Below are positions 8,120-15,301 of a stretch of DNA of 15,301 nt, piece by piece. The stretch is from Candidatus Schekmanbacteria bacterium (GTDB lineage Bacteria > Schekmanbacteria > GWA2-38-11 > J061). Below the pieces are notes generated by a model. That model was not told the DNA's origin and did no database searches. It saw only the letters and a list, made by a program, of their open reading frames with translations. Both the position numbers and the translations under genes were made by a program. The DNA is taken from the NCBI GenBank assembly GCA_003695725.1, contig RFHX01000100.1:1-15301 (forward strand). The letters are read 5' to 3'. The stretch's first letter is position 1, and every line of letters begins with the position of its first letter.

Positions 8120-8758
8120 CTATTCACAATTATCGACCTGTGTAAGCGTCATTGTTAACCCTGTTTTCGCCTTTACCTTGTTGCCACCAAAAGTTTTTTC
8201 ATGCCCTTTAATTTTTATTTTTACATTGTAATCGAGGAAACGGGGCTCCACACTGTTATCGCTAGGATCTTCACCAAATTTGAGAATATATTTTCTTGCC
8301 AATTTACGCTTGTAGCTTTTTGGGAGGACAGTAATAGTTATATCTGTTTCCTTATCCTTTGGAAGCGTTGCTGCTATATTTCTGGTAAAGGATTTGATCC
8401 TTGGAAATCTTTTGCTTGTCCTTCTAAACTTTACCTTATAACTTGTAAGAACGACATCATGATTTGTTGGATCCCAGACAGGGTCGTCTTCATAGTTTGG
8501 ATGACCGGAATTATCCAGTGTTATGGTTGCTTTAAGGTCTGAGAATGGTTCAGGGTCAACTGTGGTGTCATCGCCATCACAATCGAGGGTTCTAAATATA
8601 TCCACATTTGTCTCATCATTGCTTCCCTCATCTTCTGCAGAAATGCTCACAACAGTTATATATGTGAGCACGCCCTTGCCATAAGAAGAAAGCGGAAATA
8701 CAGAGATAAAGAAAAAAAATAAAAAGATTAGAGGTATGACAAAATTTTTATTCTTCAT
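8120..8758 (-). CDS. Exported protein of unknown family, between pilQ and the adhesin
   Basis: I do not recognise this 212-residue protein. It has a clear Sec signal peptide (IPLIFLFFFFISVF core, likely cleavage near SSYG, residue 27), and no lipobox or further membrane segment. The mature part looks beta-rich with alternating hydrophobic residues (VVLTSYKVKFRR, ITITVLPKSY, YNVKIKIKG). It has an acidic stretch DCDGDD at 59-64 and a very basic middle (about 108-160). Exactly two cysteines remain after processing, C60 and C211 at the penultimate position, which could form a disulfide closing the fold. The ATG has GAGGAC upstream. The gene starts 35 bases after the pilQ stop and ends 60 bases before the adhesin start, all on one strand with no terminator between, so it is probably co-expressed with both. 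A role in pilus assembly, adhesin anchoring or as a pilus-associated subunit is inference from position. Confidence 0.82.
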   Translation of the reverse strand: MKNKNFVIPLIFLFFFFISVFPLSSYGKGVLTYITVVSISAEDEGSNDETNVDIFRTLDCDGDDTTVDPEPFSDLKATITLDNSGHPNYEDDPVWDPTNHDVVLTSYKVKFRRTSKRFPRIKSFTRNIAATLPKDKETDITITVLPKSYKRKLARKYILKFGEDPSDNSVEPRFLDYNVKIKIKGHEKTFGGNKVKAKTGLTMTLTQVDNCE

Positions 8759-8793
8759 TGTTCAAGTCCTCATTTTATAGTAACCATTTTTGC

Positions 8794-10728
8794 TTACATA
8801 TACTGTTCAAGAATTCGAGGTGTTATAAAAATAAGTATCTCTTTACTGCTCTTGTTGCTTACTTTATTCTTAAACAAGGAGCCCAATATTGGTATCTTCG
8901 ATAAAAAGGGCGTTCCGCTTCTCGATGAGTCATCGCTCTTTTCTGTCAGTCCTCCAATCACCGCTGTTTCTCCGCTTTTTATCAAAACCTTTGTTTCCGA
9001 CTCAGTCTTTACTATCGAATAATGTGTGCCTGTAGTTAACTGAACATTACCCCCTTGTCTTGATTTTTCCAAACTTATCTCCATAAATATTGAACCATCG
9101 GCAGTAATTTGGGGAGTAACTTCAAGGATAATACCCACATCCTTCCACTCTATACTCTGTTTTCCCTGTTCATCGATTGTAACCTGCGGAAGCTGGTCTC
9201 CTACCTGAATCTTAGCTGTTTCATTGTCAACTACAAGAAGTTTAGGATTATTAAGAAGTCGCACCCTATTCTCTTTTTCAAGTGCAGACAATTGCACATC
9301 GAGATTAAAGGTATTGTCAACATTGCCAAGAATCAATCCAATCCCCGTATTCTTATCAGCCACAGGAAGATTAACCAAGAAATCTCTTCCTGAAAGGGAG
9401 GGGTTATTTGCATCAGCAACTGTGCCTGAAAGTTTTATATTGCTTGGAAATTGAAGCCCTGTTGCATTTCCTGTTGCAGGACTCTTTGTAAGGTCTGCTC
9501 CCCATTGAATCCCAAGGGCGCGGTCATAACCTTCCTCGATTTCAACAATCTTTGCCATAATCTCAACTTCAGGGGTAGGTTTATCGAGCTGAGCTATAAC
9601 CTTTTCTATTTGCTCAACTGTTGGAACAATATCTTTTATAATCAATGAATTGGTTCTGTCGTCAACTGTTAAGAGGGCATCAGTTTTGACGCGGCTCGAC
9701 ATAAATTTCTTTACAAGGGGCTCGATTTCTTCAGCTTTTGCATAGCTTAAACGAATCGTTTTTGTAACAAGAGGCAACACAGCTTCCCGCGCCTCTTTTT
9801 CTTCTTTTCTTGCCTGCGCCTCCTCTGCCTTTTCCTTCCTAATCTGTTTGCTCTTTGAAAGAGTCATTATCCTATAGATTCCCTGCTCTTTTATCAGTAC
9901 TAATTGAGGAGTATTTATCTTAAGAATCAGGTCGAGGGCTTGATCCCATGGAATTTTATCGAGCTTCAAATTTACCTTTCCTCTAACACCTTCCTCGATA
10001 ACAAAGTTCATCCCACTTATTTCAGCAATAAGACGGATAACATCTTCAACATCTGCATTTTGAAGGTCAAGAGATATGGGCTCACCTGTAAATTTTTTTT
10101 CTCCAAACTCATAATCGCTCTCATCTCTTGCAAGCTCAGTCGAGAGCACCTTATTCTTTTTTGTTAAATCTTCTTCAAGGGCTTTTTTTATGGCATCTAT
10201 GTCTTTCGCTTTTTCTTCCTCACCACTTTCAGCTACTTCTTTCTCTGCAACCGCTTCTTCAATAACAGGATTTTTAACTGTAACCTTCAATTCTGTATCG
10301 CCCCTTTCGATCTCGGCTTCCGCTTTTTCAACAAGCTCAATTTCAGCAGTCACTTTTGCTTCATCTCCACTCCCTTCGTTCAGGGTTACCCCTGTTACAA
10401 CACCCCTGTTTACTGGTAATGCTTCTTCTGCCGCAGGAGAAAGTATTGCATTATTGAATTCCACGACAATCCTATCCGGCGCCGAAAGATTGTATGAAGT
10501 GTAATCAACCCTATTAGATGTTTTGAATATGATAGTCGTAGATTTAGAAGTGTTGAAATAGCTAACCTTCTCAATGATGACCTTTTCCGGAATCTGCTCT
10601 GCTGTTTCCGATTCCTTAACTGCTTCTTGGGACTTTTTCACTGTGGAGGCACATCCCAATAAACTCATAATCAAGAAAAAAACTAAAAAATGCTTTATTT
10701 TAATCCTGCCATTTTTATAAAAAATCAT
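8794..10728 (-). CDS. pilQ: Type IV pilus secretin PilQ, predicted lipoprotein
   Basis: Forms the gated outer-membrane ring through which the type IV pilus passes. The 644 residues comprise a signal sequence with a lipobox (LLGC, C26), one AMIN domain (about 50-152, peptidoglycan binding), a Glu/Lys-rich linker (155-210), an STN/N0 domain (215-290), a charged helical insert (292-315), a secretin N1 domain (320-382) and the C-terminal secretin domain (386-643). The secretin signature is seen as TPFLSKIPILGSLFKNK, followed by EILIFITPRIL. The lipobox with Ala at +2 predicts an outer-membrane lipoprotein, unlike the non-lipidated Neisseria PilQ. The ATG lacks a good Shine-Dalgarno; GGGGG lies about 15 bases upstream and the leader is a 61-base gap after pilP. 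It follows pilMNOP in canonical order. Confidence 0.96.
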   Translation of the reverse strand: MIFYKNGRIKIKHFLVFFLIMSLLGCASTVKKSQEAVKESETAEQIPEKVIIEKVSYFNTSKSTTIIFKTSNRVDYTSYNLSAPDRIVVEFNNAILSPAAEEALPVNRGVVTGVTLNEGSGDEAKVTAEIELVEKAEAEIERGDTELKVTVKNPVIEEAVAEKEVAESGEEEKAKDIDAIKKALEEDLTKKNKVLSTELARDESDYEFGEKKFTGEPISLDLQNADVEDVIRLIAEISGMNFVIEEGVRGKVNLKLDKIPWDQALDLILKINTPQLVLIKEQGIYRIMTLSKSKQIRKEKAEEAQARKEEKEAREAVLPLVTKTIRLSYAKAEEIEPLVKKFMSSRVKTDALLTVDDRTNSLIIKDIVPTVEQIEKVIAQLDKPTPEVEIMAKIVEIEEGYDRALGIQWGADLTKSPATGNATGLQFPSNIKLSGTVADANNPSLSGRDFLVNLPVADKNTGIGLILGNVDNTFNLDVQLSALEKENRVRLLNNPKLLVVDNETAKIQVGDQLPQVTIDEQGKQSIEWKDVGIILEVTPQITADGSIFMEISLEKSRQGGNVQLTTGTHYSIVKTESETKVLIKSGETAVIGGLTEKSDDSSRSGTPFLSKIPILGSLFKNKVSNKSSKEILIFITPRILEQYM

Positions 10729-10789
10729 CTTTATTAAACCCCCATTTTCAATTGGAAGCTATGAATAAAAAAACTGCAATTCTCTATTT

Positions 10790-11362
10790 TTAAGAACTTT
10801 TCAGTTTTAATATAACTTCCTTCTTTTCCTTTTTTGTTATTATATTTCCTGATTCGTCTCCCTGTTTTATCGTTATTTCATTCTCTATTATTACTTCCGA
10901 AGGCCTAATCTCTTTGACTATACCGGAAGGGCCAATTTTAGAGTTTTTCTCGATAATATACATTCTGCCGTCTGGCGCTTTTACCATTGCAACACTCTTG
11001 TCCTTCTTTGTGATAATACCAGTCAGTTTAAAGGAATTAATCTGATACTGCTGAATCCCCTCTAAATAAACAGTGCCTTCCTCTGTAACGACAACTTTTT
11101 TCTTTTTCTCGAGGTATGGAGGTTTGAAAGGGTCTCTTTTCCCTTCAGGATTATAGACATAGGATAATCGTTTTTTTTGCGCTTCCAATATTATTTGGGC
11201 ATTCTTTCGGGCTAAATCTTCTGCCGCTACTTTGTTTGCAGAAGGTACTTTTGTTGAAGCTTTCTCTTCAGAAAAAAGGTCAACAGTGCCAATAGAAAAG
11301 AGCAAAAACAGCACCATTCCTATAATCGTTGCGTTTCGCATATTCTTTCTCTTAAATATCAT
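10790..11362 (-). CDS. pilP: Type IV pilus assembly protein PilP
   Basis: PilP is a periplasmic protein that links the PilN/PilO inner-membrane heterodimer to the PilQ secretin. This 190-residue protein has the family hallmark GKRDPFKPP (74-82) after a proline-poor flexible stretch. A C-terminal small beta domain follows (about 100-165, with INSFKLTGIITKKDKSVAMV, DGRMYII and the KIG...V.EI pattern). The N-terminus is a hydrophobic helix (11-28), but there is no cysteine anywhere in the protein, so the usual PilP lipoprotein anchor is absent and the helix must serve as signal peptide or membrane anchor. The start at 11362 lies three bases after the pilO stop; an ATG at 11341 (MRNATIIG) with an AGAGAAAG stretch before it is an equally good start. 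Confidence 0.93.
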   Translation of the reverse strand: MIFKRKNMRNATIIGMVLFLLFSIGTVDLFSEEKASTKVPSANKVAAEDLARKNAQIILEAQKKRLSYVYNPEGKRDPFKPPYLEKKKKVVVTEEGTVYLEGIQQYQINSFKLTGIITKKDKSVAMVKAPDGRMYIIEKNSKIGPSGIVKEIRPSEVIIENEITIKQGDESGNIITKKEKKEVILKLKSS

Positions 11363-11365
11363 CTG

Positions 11366-11935
11366 CTAAGGCCTTGAAAAGATTTTCAAGCTCAAACTCC
11401 CTTTAAGCAACATTCCTTCAGGCGTTGCTTTCGGCTCCGAAAGAGATAAGTTTTCCAAATTTACGATTCTCTTCATTCTTCTAATATTATCGAGAAAAAG
11501 CGTCACATTCTTGTATGTCCCCTGTATGTTTAACGCTATTTTCATTTCATTATAATAGGGCCCCTTTGTCAGAATACCCGGCGTAAAGGATTTCAAATCA
11601 ACTTTAAAGGACTTTCCAAGATCAACAACCGAATTTAAAAGACTTGGCAATTCACTTGAAGGAGGAAGAATTTCTGCTTGTATTTCATATTGTTTCAGAA
11701 GCATCTTCTCTTCTGCTTTGAACTTTTCGATTTCCCCTTTCATTCTAATCAATGTTTCGAGCTTTGTACTTAAATCCTCTTTTTCCTTGATTGACCTTGC
11801 AAGGGATTCACTTGTAGAGCTGTAAAAATAGAAATAATAGAGAACAAGTATTGCCAAGATGGTGCCTCCAAGAATTGCATACTTCTGCCATTTTGGCATT
11901 GTGTACATAAAATCAAGTTTCAATTCGAGAGCCAT
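11366..11935 (-). CDS. pilO: Type IV pilus inner-membrane protein PilO
   Basis: PilO pairs with PilN in the inner-membrane alignment subcomplex and contacts PilP. The 189 residues show a short cytoplasmic N-terminus, one membrane helix (about 18-38, AILGGTILAILVLYYFYF), a coiled coil (about 42-87) and a C-terminal ferredoxin-like domain. The family motif ILPPSSELPSLLNSV follows the coiled coil (about 89-103), with LNIQGTYKNVTLFLDNI further on. Length and layout are normal. The ATG is preceded by AAGGG at about nine bases. It sits 14 bases after pilN and just before pilP. Confidence 0.94.
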   Translation of the reverse strand: MALELKLDFMYTMPKWQKYAILGGTILAILVLYYFYFYSSTSESLARSIKEKEDLSTKLETLIRMKGEIEKFKAEEKMLLKQYEIQAEILPPSSELPSLLNSVVDLGKSFKVDLKSFTPGILTKGPYYNEMKIALNIQGTYKNVTLFLDNIRRMKRIVNLENLSLSEPKATPEGMLLKGSLSLKIFSRP

Positions 11936-11949
11936 TTCTTATCCCTTAT

Positions 11950-12537
11950 TTAACCTTTTTTATTGTCCCTTTTTGCTTGTGCTGTTTCTATCTTCAAGTT
12001 TTGAAGCGCTGAAGTTATTTTAAACTTATAAACTGGTATCCCTCCTTCAGGTGAGCCCTCTATAATTGAAGGAAAATTCTCAACAATAAAGAAATCTGAA
12101 TTTTTCAGGCGATTGTAAAATTCTGATATTTCATAATATGAAGACGATTTACATTCAAACACTGCAGTGCTGCCTGTAAAACTCAAAGAATTAAGCCATA
12201 CCCCTTTAGGTATAATATTCTGCATTTCATCGAGATGTCTTACATAAGTCACTTGAGATTCTGTAACCTTTTTAACTGCGGCAAGTTTAGCGGCAATCTG
12301 GGCTTTTTTCTGTTGAATTGTCTTGTGAAGATTTTCAACTTCCTTCATCGAGTTTATCTTATTGTTAATTTCATTTATTTCTTTTCGGACACTGCTAAGT
12401 TCAGAACTCAGAGATGAATTGTGCAGGAAAAGCGCCAAAATAGTAATTAGTACAGCGGCAAAATAAACAATGACCTCTTGTGTTGCCTTTGCCTGTTTAA
12501 GCTCATCTTCAATAGGGAGAAGATTTATCTTAATCAT
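11950..12537 (-). CDS. pilN: Type IV pilus inner-membrane protein PilN
   Basis: PilN carries the cytoplasmic peptide that docks into PilM and heterodimerises with PilO in the periplasm. The N-terminus MIKINLLP is the conserved PilM-binding motif. A single membrane helix (about 22-40) is followed by a coiled coil (about 44-95) and a ferredoxin-like periplasmic domain (about 100-180, with IPKGVWLNSLSF and the YYEISEFYNRLKNSDFF helix). The 195-residue length is typical. Its ATG overlaps the pilM stop as ATGA, a four-base overlap that indicates translational coupling. The C-terminal tail (about 180-195) is basic and probably disordered. Confidence 0.95.
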   Translation of the reverse strand: MIKINLLPIEDELKQAKATQEVIVYFAAVLITILALFLHNSSLSSELSSVRKEINEINNKINSMKEVENLHKTIQQKKAQIAAKLAAVKKVTESQVTYVRHLDEMQNIIPKGVWLNSLSFTGSTAVFECKSSSYYEISEFYNRLKNSDFFIVENFPSIIEGSPEGGIPVYKFKITSALQNLKIETAQAKRDNKKG

Positions 12538-13589
12538 TGGTTGTCTCCCACTTTTCTCATTGCAAGGCCTATTCCCACAGCAGAAAGAGGAGTTATCTGG
12601 CTTAAAGCAGTAATATCAACATTTTTTGAAATCTTTACATTTTTGAAGGGATTCATAATTTCAACTTCAATTTGTGAACGATTATTCAAAAATTCGTCAA
12701 TTCCTTGTATCTTTGCACAACCGCCGCTAAGGTAAATTTTATTAACCTCCCCTAACCCTGATGTATTCCTGAAAAAATCCATTGAGCGAATAACCTCCTG
12801 ACAGACTTCTTCGGAAACACCATCGATTATTGCTTTGATTTCATCTGCTCTTTCTCCTCCTGCGTCAATATTGGTTTTCAATCGTTCGGCTTCCTCATAA
12901 TCTATTTGAAGCTCCTTCTGAATTGCTTCTGTATAATTCTTTCCGCCAAGATTTATGTCTCTTACAAAAACAGGGACACGATTTCTCAAAATGCTAATGT
13001 TGATTTTTGAAGCCCCAAGATTCACCAATGCAACAATCTTATCAGGGTCATCTTCGTAATTTAATTCATAACAGTTTTCAATTGCAAATGAATCGATATC
13101 AACAAGGACCGGTTTCAAACTGCAATTTGTCAAGATATTTGAATATTCATCAACTTGGTCTTTCTTTGCGGCAACAAGCAGAACATTCATCAATGATTCA
13201 TCTTTTTCATCAGGACCTACAATATGAAAATCGATGTAGACTTCTTCAACATCAAAGGGAATATACTGCTCTGCCTCAACATATATCGATTCTCTCAACT
13301 CTTCTTTGGACATTGTATTTACTGTGATATTCTTAACAATTACTGAATGTCCTGATACAGCGGTGGAAGCGTTGAGATTTTTTATCTTCATTTCGGAGAC
13401 AAGGTCTTTGAGTGTCTCCTGCACAGAAATTGCATCCATCACGGCACCATCGACAATTGCATCTGCAATCAGAGGCCTAAAAGCGAACTTTTCAAGAATA
13501 ACCCCCTTGCTTGTATCTTTGAGTTTAAAGGCTTTGATGGAGCTCGAGCCAAAATCGATACCTACAAGGTTTTTAGAAATATAAAGCAT
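12534..13589 (-). CDS. pilM: Type IV pilus assembly ATPase-like protein PilM
   Basis: PilM is a cytoplasmic actin/FtsA-fold protein that binds ATP and the N-terminal tail of PilN, linking the pilus motor side to the envelope complex. The 351-residue length is typical. Visible motifs are the phosphate-1 loop VGIDFGSSSIK (9-19), the ESIYVEAEQYIPF region of the PilM family, DIDSFAIENCYELN, the phosphate-2 motif ALVNLGASKINI, and the adenosine motif IYLSGGCAKIQGI, ending with LSAVGIGLAMR. The ATG has an AGGGGGG stretch very close upstream. It is the first gene of the pil unit and lies about 24 bases after the predicted transcription start. Confidence 0.96.
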   Translation of the reverse strand: MLYISKNLVGIDFGSSSIKAFKLKDTSKGVILEKFAFRPLIADAIVDGAVMDAISVQETLKDLVSEMKIKNLNASTAVSGHSVIVKNITVNTMSKEELRESIYVEAEQYIPFDVEEVYIDFHIVGPDEKDESLMNVLLVAAKKDQVDEYSNILTNCSLKPVLVDIDSFAIENCYELNYEDDPDKIVALVNLGASKINISILRNRVPVFVRDINLGGKNYTEAIQKELQIDYEEAERLKTNIDAGGERADEIKAIIDGVSEEVCQEVIRSMDFFRNTSGLGEVNKIYLSGGCAKIQGIDEFLNNRSQIEVEIMNPFKNVKISKNVDITALSQITPLSAVGIGLAMRKVGDNQ

Positions 13590-13619
13590 AACCCCCCTAC
13601 ATTTCGTTATATCTTTATG

Positions 13620-13649
13620 ATTATATTGTCTCTAAATAAAGTGTGTCAA
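13620..13649 (-). promoter_or_regulatory. Consensus sigma70 promoter of the pilMNOPQ-adhesin operon
   Basis: On the minus strand a perfect TTGACA (complement of 13644-13649) is followed after 18 bp by a perfect TATAAT (complement of 13620-13625). The predicted start near 13613 gives a leader of about 24 bases before the pilM ATG. No sigma54-type GG-N10-GC element was noted here. A full-consensus promoter suggests strong, housekeeping-type transcription unless repressed. Confidence 0.8.
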
Positions 13650-13734
13650 GCCACTTTAAAGCACAAATTGTTAAAAAAGACACTATAAATTTACTTCTTT
13701 TTATGATTTAAGCTTCTCCTTTAACGGACAAATC

Positions 13735-13763
13735 TTGAAAAAAGAAACCCTTTGCATTATAAG
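13735..13763 (+). promoter_or_regulatory. Predicted sigma70 promoter of the interrupted barrel gene
   Basis: TTGAAA at 13735-13740 and TATAAG at 13758-13763 are separated by exactly 17 bp, each matching five of six consensus bases. The predicted start is near 13770, about 24 bases before the ATG at 13794. It is divergent from the pilM promoter, with about 85 bp between the two -35 boxes. Confidence 0.55.
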
Positions 13764-13772
13764 GTGCACCTT
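13761..13772. promoter_or_regulatory. 12-bp perfect palindrome over the barrel-gene start site
   Basis: AAGGTGCACCTT is a perfect inverted repeat with no loop. It overlaps the end of the predicted -10 box and the predicted transcription start, the position of a repressor operator. The missing loop argues against it being a terminator, although T residues follow it. Confidence 0.35.
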
Positions 13773-13793
13773 TTTTGAACAGGATTAAAGGAA

Positions 13794-14531
13794 ATGAAGT
13801 TTTTAAAATTTTTTTTTCCTTTCACCTTATTTTCATTTCTATTTCTTGCATTTTCAACTGCATCGGCAGAGCGTCCTCTAATAACGGAAGATTTAGAACT
13901 TCCAGAGAAGGGAAAATTCGAATTGGAAATCGGCTCTATTACTGAAGACCTTGGTGGGAAAGACAAAATATGGACTAATGAAAATACATTAATAATAGGC
14001 ATTCACAACAGGATAGAAATGGATGTCAACATTACCTTTTAACTACACAGTTCACTAAATGAGCATAACGGATTGACAGATATTGAAATCTTGACAAAAT
14101 ATCTTTTTACAGATGAATCTTCATCGATTCCATCAACAGGCTTTCTCTTCAATTTGATTACTCCTTCTGGTGATGATGAAAAAGGGCTTGGAGAGGGGCA
14201 TACAGGATATGAAATAAAATTCCTGTCTGAAAAGCATACAGAAAAAATGAGATTTGATCTGAATCTCGGTTATTCTTTCATCAAAGAAGGAGTTGACCAT
14301 CTTTTCTATTCATTTGGTGCTGAATATCGTATAAGTCAAAAGATTCACTTAGTTTCTGAAATTGTTGGAGAAGCCGACTATAGGGGAAAAAATGAAGACC
14401 CTCTTTTTTTATTAGGAGGATTTCAGTTTCATATCAAGGGCTTGCAGATTGATACCGGTATGCGTTTTGGATTAACAAAGGAAACTCCTGATTATTCTCT
14501 GGTTGTTGGAATCACAGCCCCATTGAATTGA
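13794..14531 (+). pseudogene. Putative outer-membrane beta-barrel gene interrupted by an in-frame stop
   Basis: The reading frame gives a 245-residue exported protein broken by a single TAA at codon 83 (14040-14042). Both halves are in the same frame, so this is a nonsense change and not a frameshift. The first half has a Sec signal peptide (FFFPFTLFSFLFLAF core, cleavage after TASA, residue 25), then ERPLITEDLELPEKGKFELE, which resembles the opening of the Phenol_MetA_deg-type outer-membrane barrel family. The second half has alternating beta-strand patterns (MRFDLNLGYSFI, HLFYSFGAEYRIS, DTGMRFGL) and ends LVVGITAPLN. The downstream half could start only at a TTG at 14073 with no ribosome site and no signal peptide, so it is unlikely to work alone. 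Family assignment is tentative. Alternatives are a sequencing error, recent gene decay or stop-codon readthrough. Confidence 0.7.
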
Positions 14532-14690
14532 TTCATCTTGGAAAATTATTTCTTCTCCAAATATTGTGTTTATCAATAAACGAATTCATTCTCCATTGTT
14601 GGCAGAAAAGATACCTCTGCAATAGGAACTGCGATATTTTAAATTTTTGACTTGATTAATTAAAAACTTTTTTACAAATTTTTTTTTCTC

Positions 14691-14714
14691 TTTGACGATT
14701 ATCTAATTGTCAAA
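14691..14714. promoter_or_regulatory. Imperfect 24-bp palindrome upstream of the LOG-family gene
   Basis: Half-sites TTTGAC (14691-14696) and GTCAAA (14709-14714) are continued inward by ATTA and TAAT, so 10 of 12 position pairs match. It sits 29 bases before the ATG at 14744 and contains a TTGACG that could be a -35 box, but no good -10 follows at normal spacing. It could be a regulator-binding site. The rest of 14532-14743 shows only AT-rich sequence, with no clear terminator for the barrel gene. Confidence 0.35.
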
Positions 14715-14743
14715 TTCACTTAAACTTTAAAGGAGAATAGAAA

Positions 14744-15301
14744 ATGCAGGAAGTAAGGACAAATGACCTATGGATGGTATTTAAGATTATGGGAGAATTT
14801 GTTGAAGGCTTTGAAAAGCTTTCAAAGATTGGACCAGCAGTATCAGTCTTTGGAGGCGCTAGAATAAAAAGGGGAAGCAAATATTATAAGCTTGCAGTTA
14901 CGGTTACAGAATATCTATCGAAGGAAGGATTTTCAATAATTACAGGCGGAGGTCCCGGAATAATGGAAGCAGGCAACAAAGGAGCCAAAAAGGGGAAGGG
15001 AATGTCTGTAGGGCTCAATATAAATCTTCCTTTCGAACAAATTCCAAATAAATACTCTGAGATGAAATTGGATTTTGACCACTTTTTTGCCAGAAAAGTA
15101 ATGTTCGCAAAGTATGCAATAGGATATATTATATTCCCGGGAGGCTTTGGCACTCTTGATGAAGCCTTCGAAGCTCTAACTTTAATACAAACAGGCAAAA
15201 TATCAAATTTTCCTGTAATTTTTATGGGGAAAAAATTCTGGTCAGGCCTTTTCAGATGGATAAAAAACAGTATGCTTCGTGAAGGAACTATCGAAGAAAG
15301 A
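14744..15301 (+). CDS. LOG-family protein (lysine decarboxylase-like, TIGR00730 type), partial
   Basis: The first 186 residues of a gene that is still open at the window end. It is a Rossmann-fold LOG-family protein; characterised members are phosphoribohydrolases that cut nucleoside 5'-monophosphates (cytokinin ribotides, AMP) to base and ribose 5-phosphate. Visible signatures are VSVFGGAR (33-40), ITGGGPGIMEAGNKGA (66-81), the FFARK motif with R117 and K118 (114-118), and the family hallmark PGGFGTLDE (132-140) with the catalytic-position E140. The N-terminal 30-residue extension resembles the longer LOG proteins. The ATG has AAAGGAG (14729-14735) eight bases upstream. The product is cytoplasmic, and the old label lysine decarboxylase is probably not its activity. 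It follows the interrupted barrel gene by 212 bases, so it is probably a separate unit. Confidence 0.92.
   Translation, partial: MQEVRTNDLWMVFKIMGEFVEGFEKLSKIGPAVSVFGGARIKRGSKYYKLAVTVTEYLSKEGFSIITGGGPGIMEAGNKGAKKGKGMSVGLNINLPFEQIPNKYSEMKLDFDHFFARKVMFAKYAIGYIIFPGGFGTLDEAFEALTLIQTGKISNFPVIFMGKKFWSGLFRWIKNSMLREGTIEER

Overview
The window is AT-rich chromosomal DNA from a Gram-negative (diderm) bacterium. An outer-membrane secretin (PilQ), a putative outer-membrane beta-barrel gene and several Sec-exported proteins support this. Starts and Shine-Dalgarno sites are ordinary and the standard code fits. The type IV pilus cluster beside shikimate genes recalls Deltaproteobacteria-like lineages and related uncultured phyla, but the sequence alone does not fix the taxon.

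Left region (1-3503): a sigma70-type promoter drives aroQ (type II 3-dehydroquinate dehydratase) and an M24 Xaa-Pro-type peptidase. Converging on them from the right are aroC (chorismate synthase) and a small exported DUF4124/coiled-coil protein coupled to it. Two shikimate-pathway enzymes are therefore present.

Central region (3577-13649, minus strand): one apparent transcription unit of about 10 kb. It begins at a perfect-consensus promoter (TTGACA, 18 bp, TATAAT) and ends at a strong intrinsic terminator. Gene order is pilM-pilN-pilO-pilP-pilQ, then a 212-residue exported protein of unknown family, then a 1477-residue exported protein. The last protein has about seven invasin-like (Big-1) Ig domains, a block of six tandem 12-residue calcium-loop repeats, and six fibronectin type III domains. 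PilM/N/O/P form the inner-membrane alignment complex and PilQ the outer-membrane pore. The two extra genes look like a surface or adhesin module tied to the pilus machine. This extended operon is the most interesting content of the window.

Right region (13590-15301, plus strand): divergent from pilM is an exported beta-barrel-like gene with its own promoter and a palindrome over the predicted start point. It is interrupted by one in-frame TAA. It is followed by a LOG-family (lysine decarboxylase-like) gene that runs off the window and has an imperfect 24-bp palindrome upstream. No tRNA, rRNA, CRISPR array or insertion sequence was seen.
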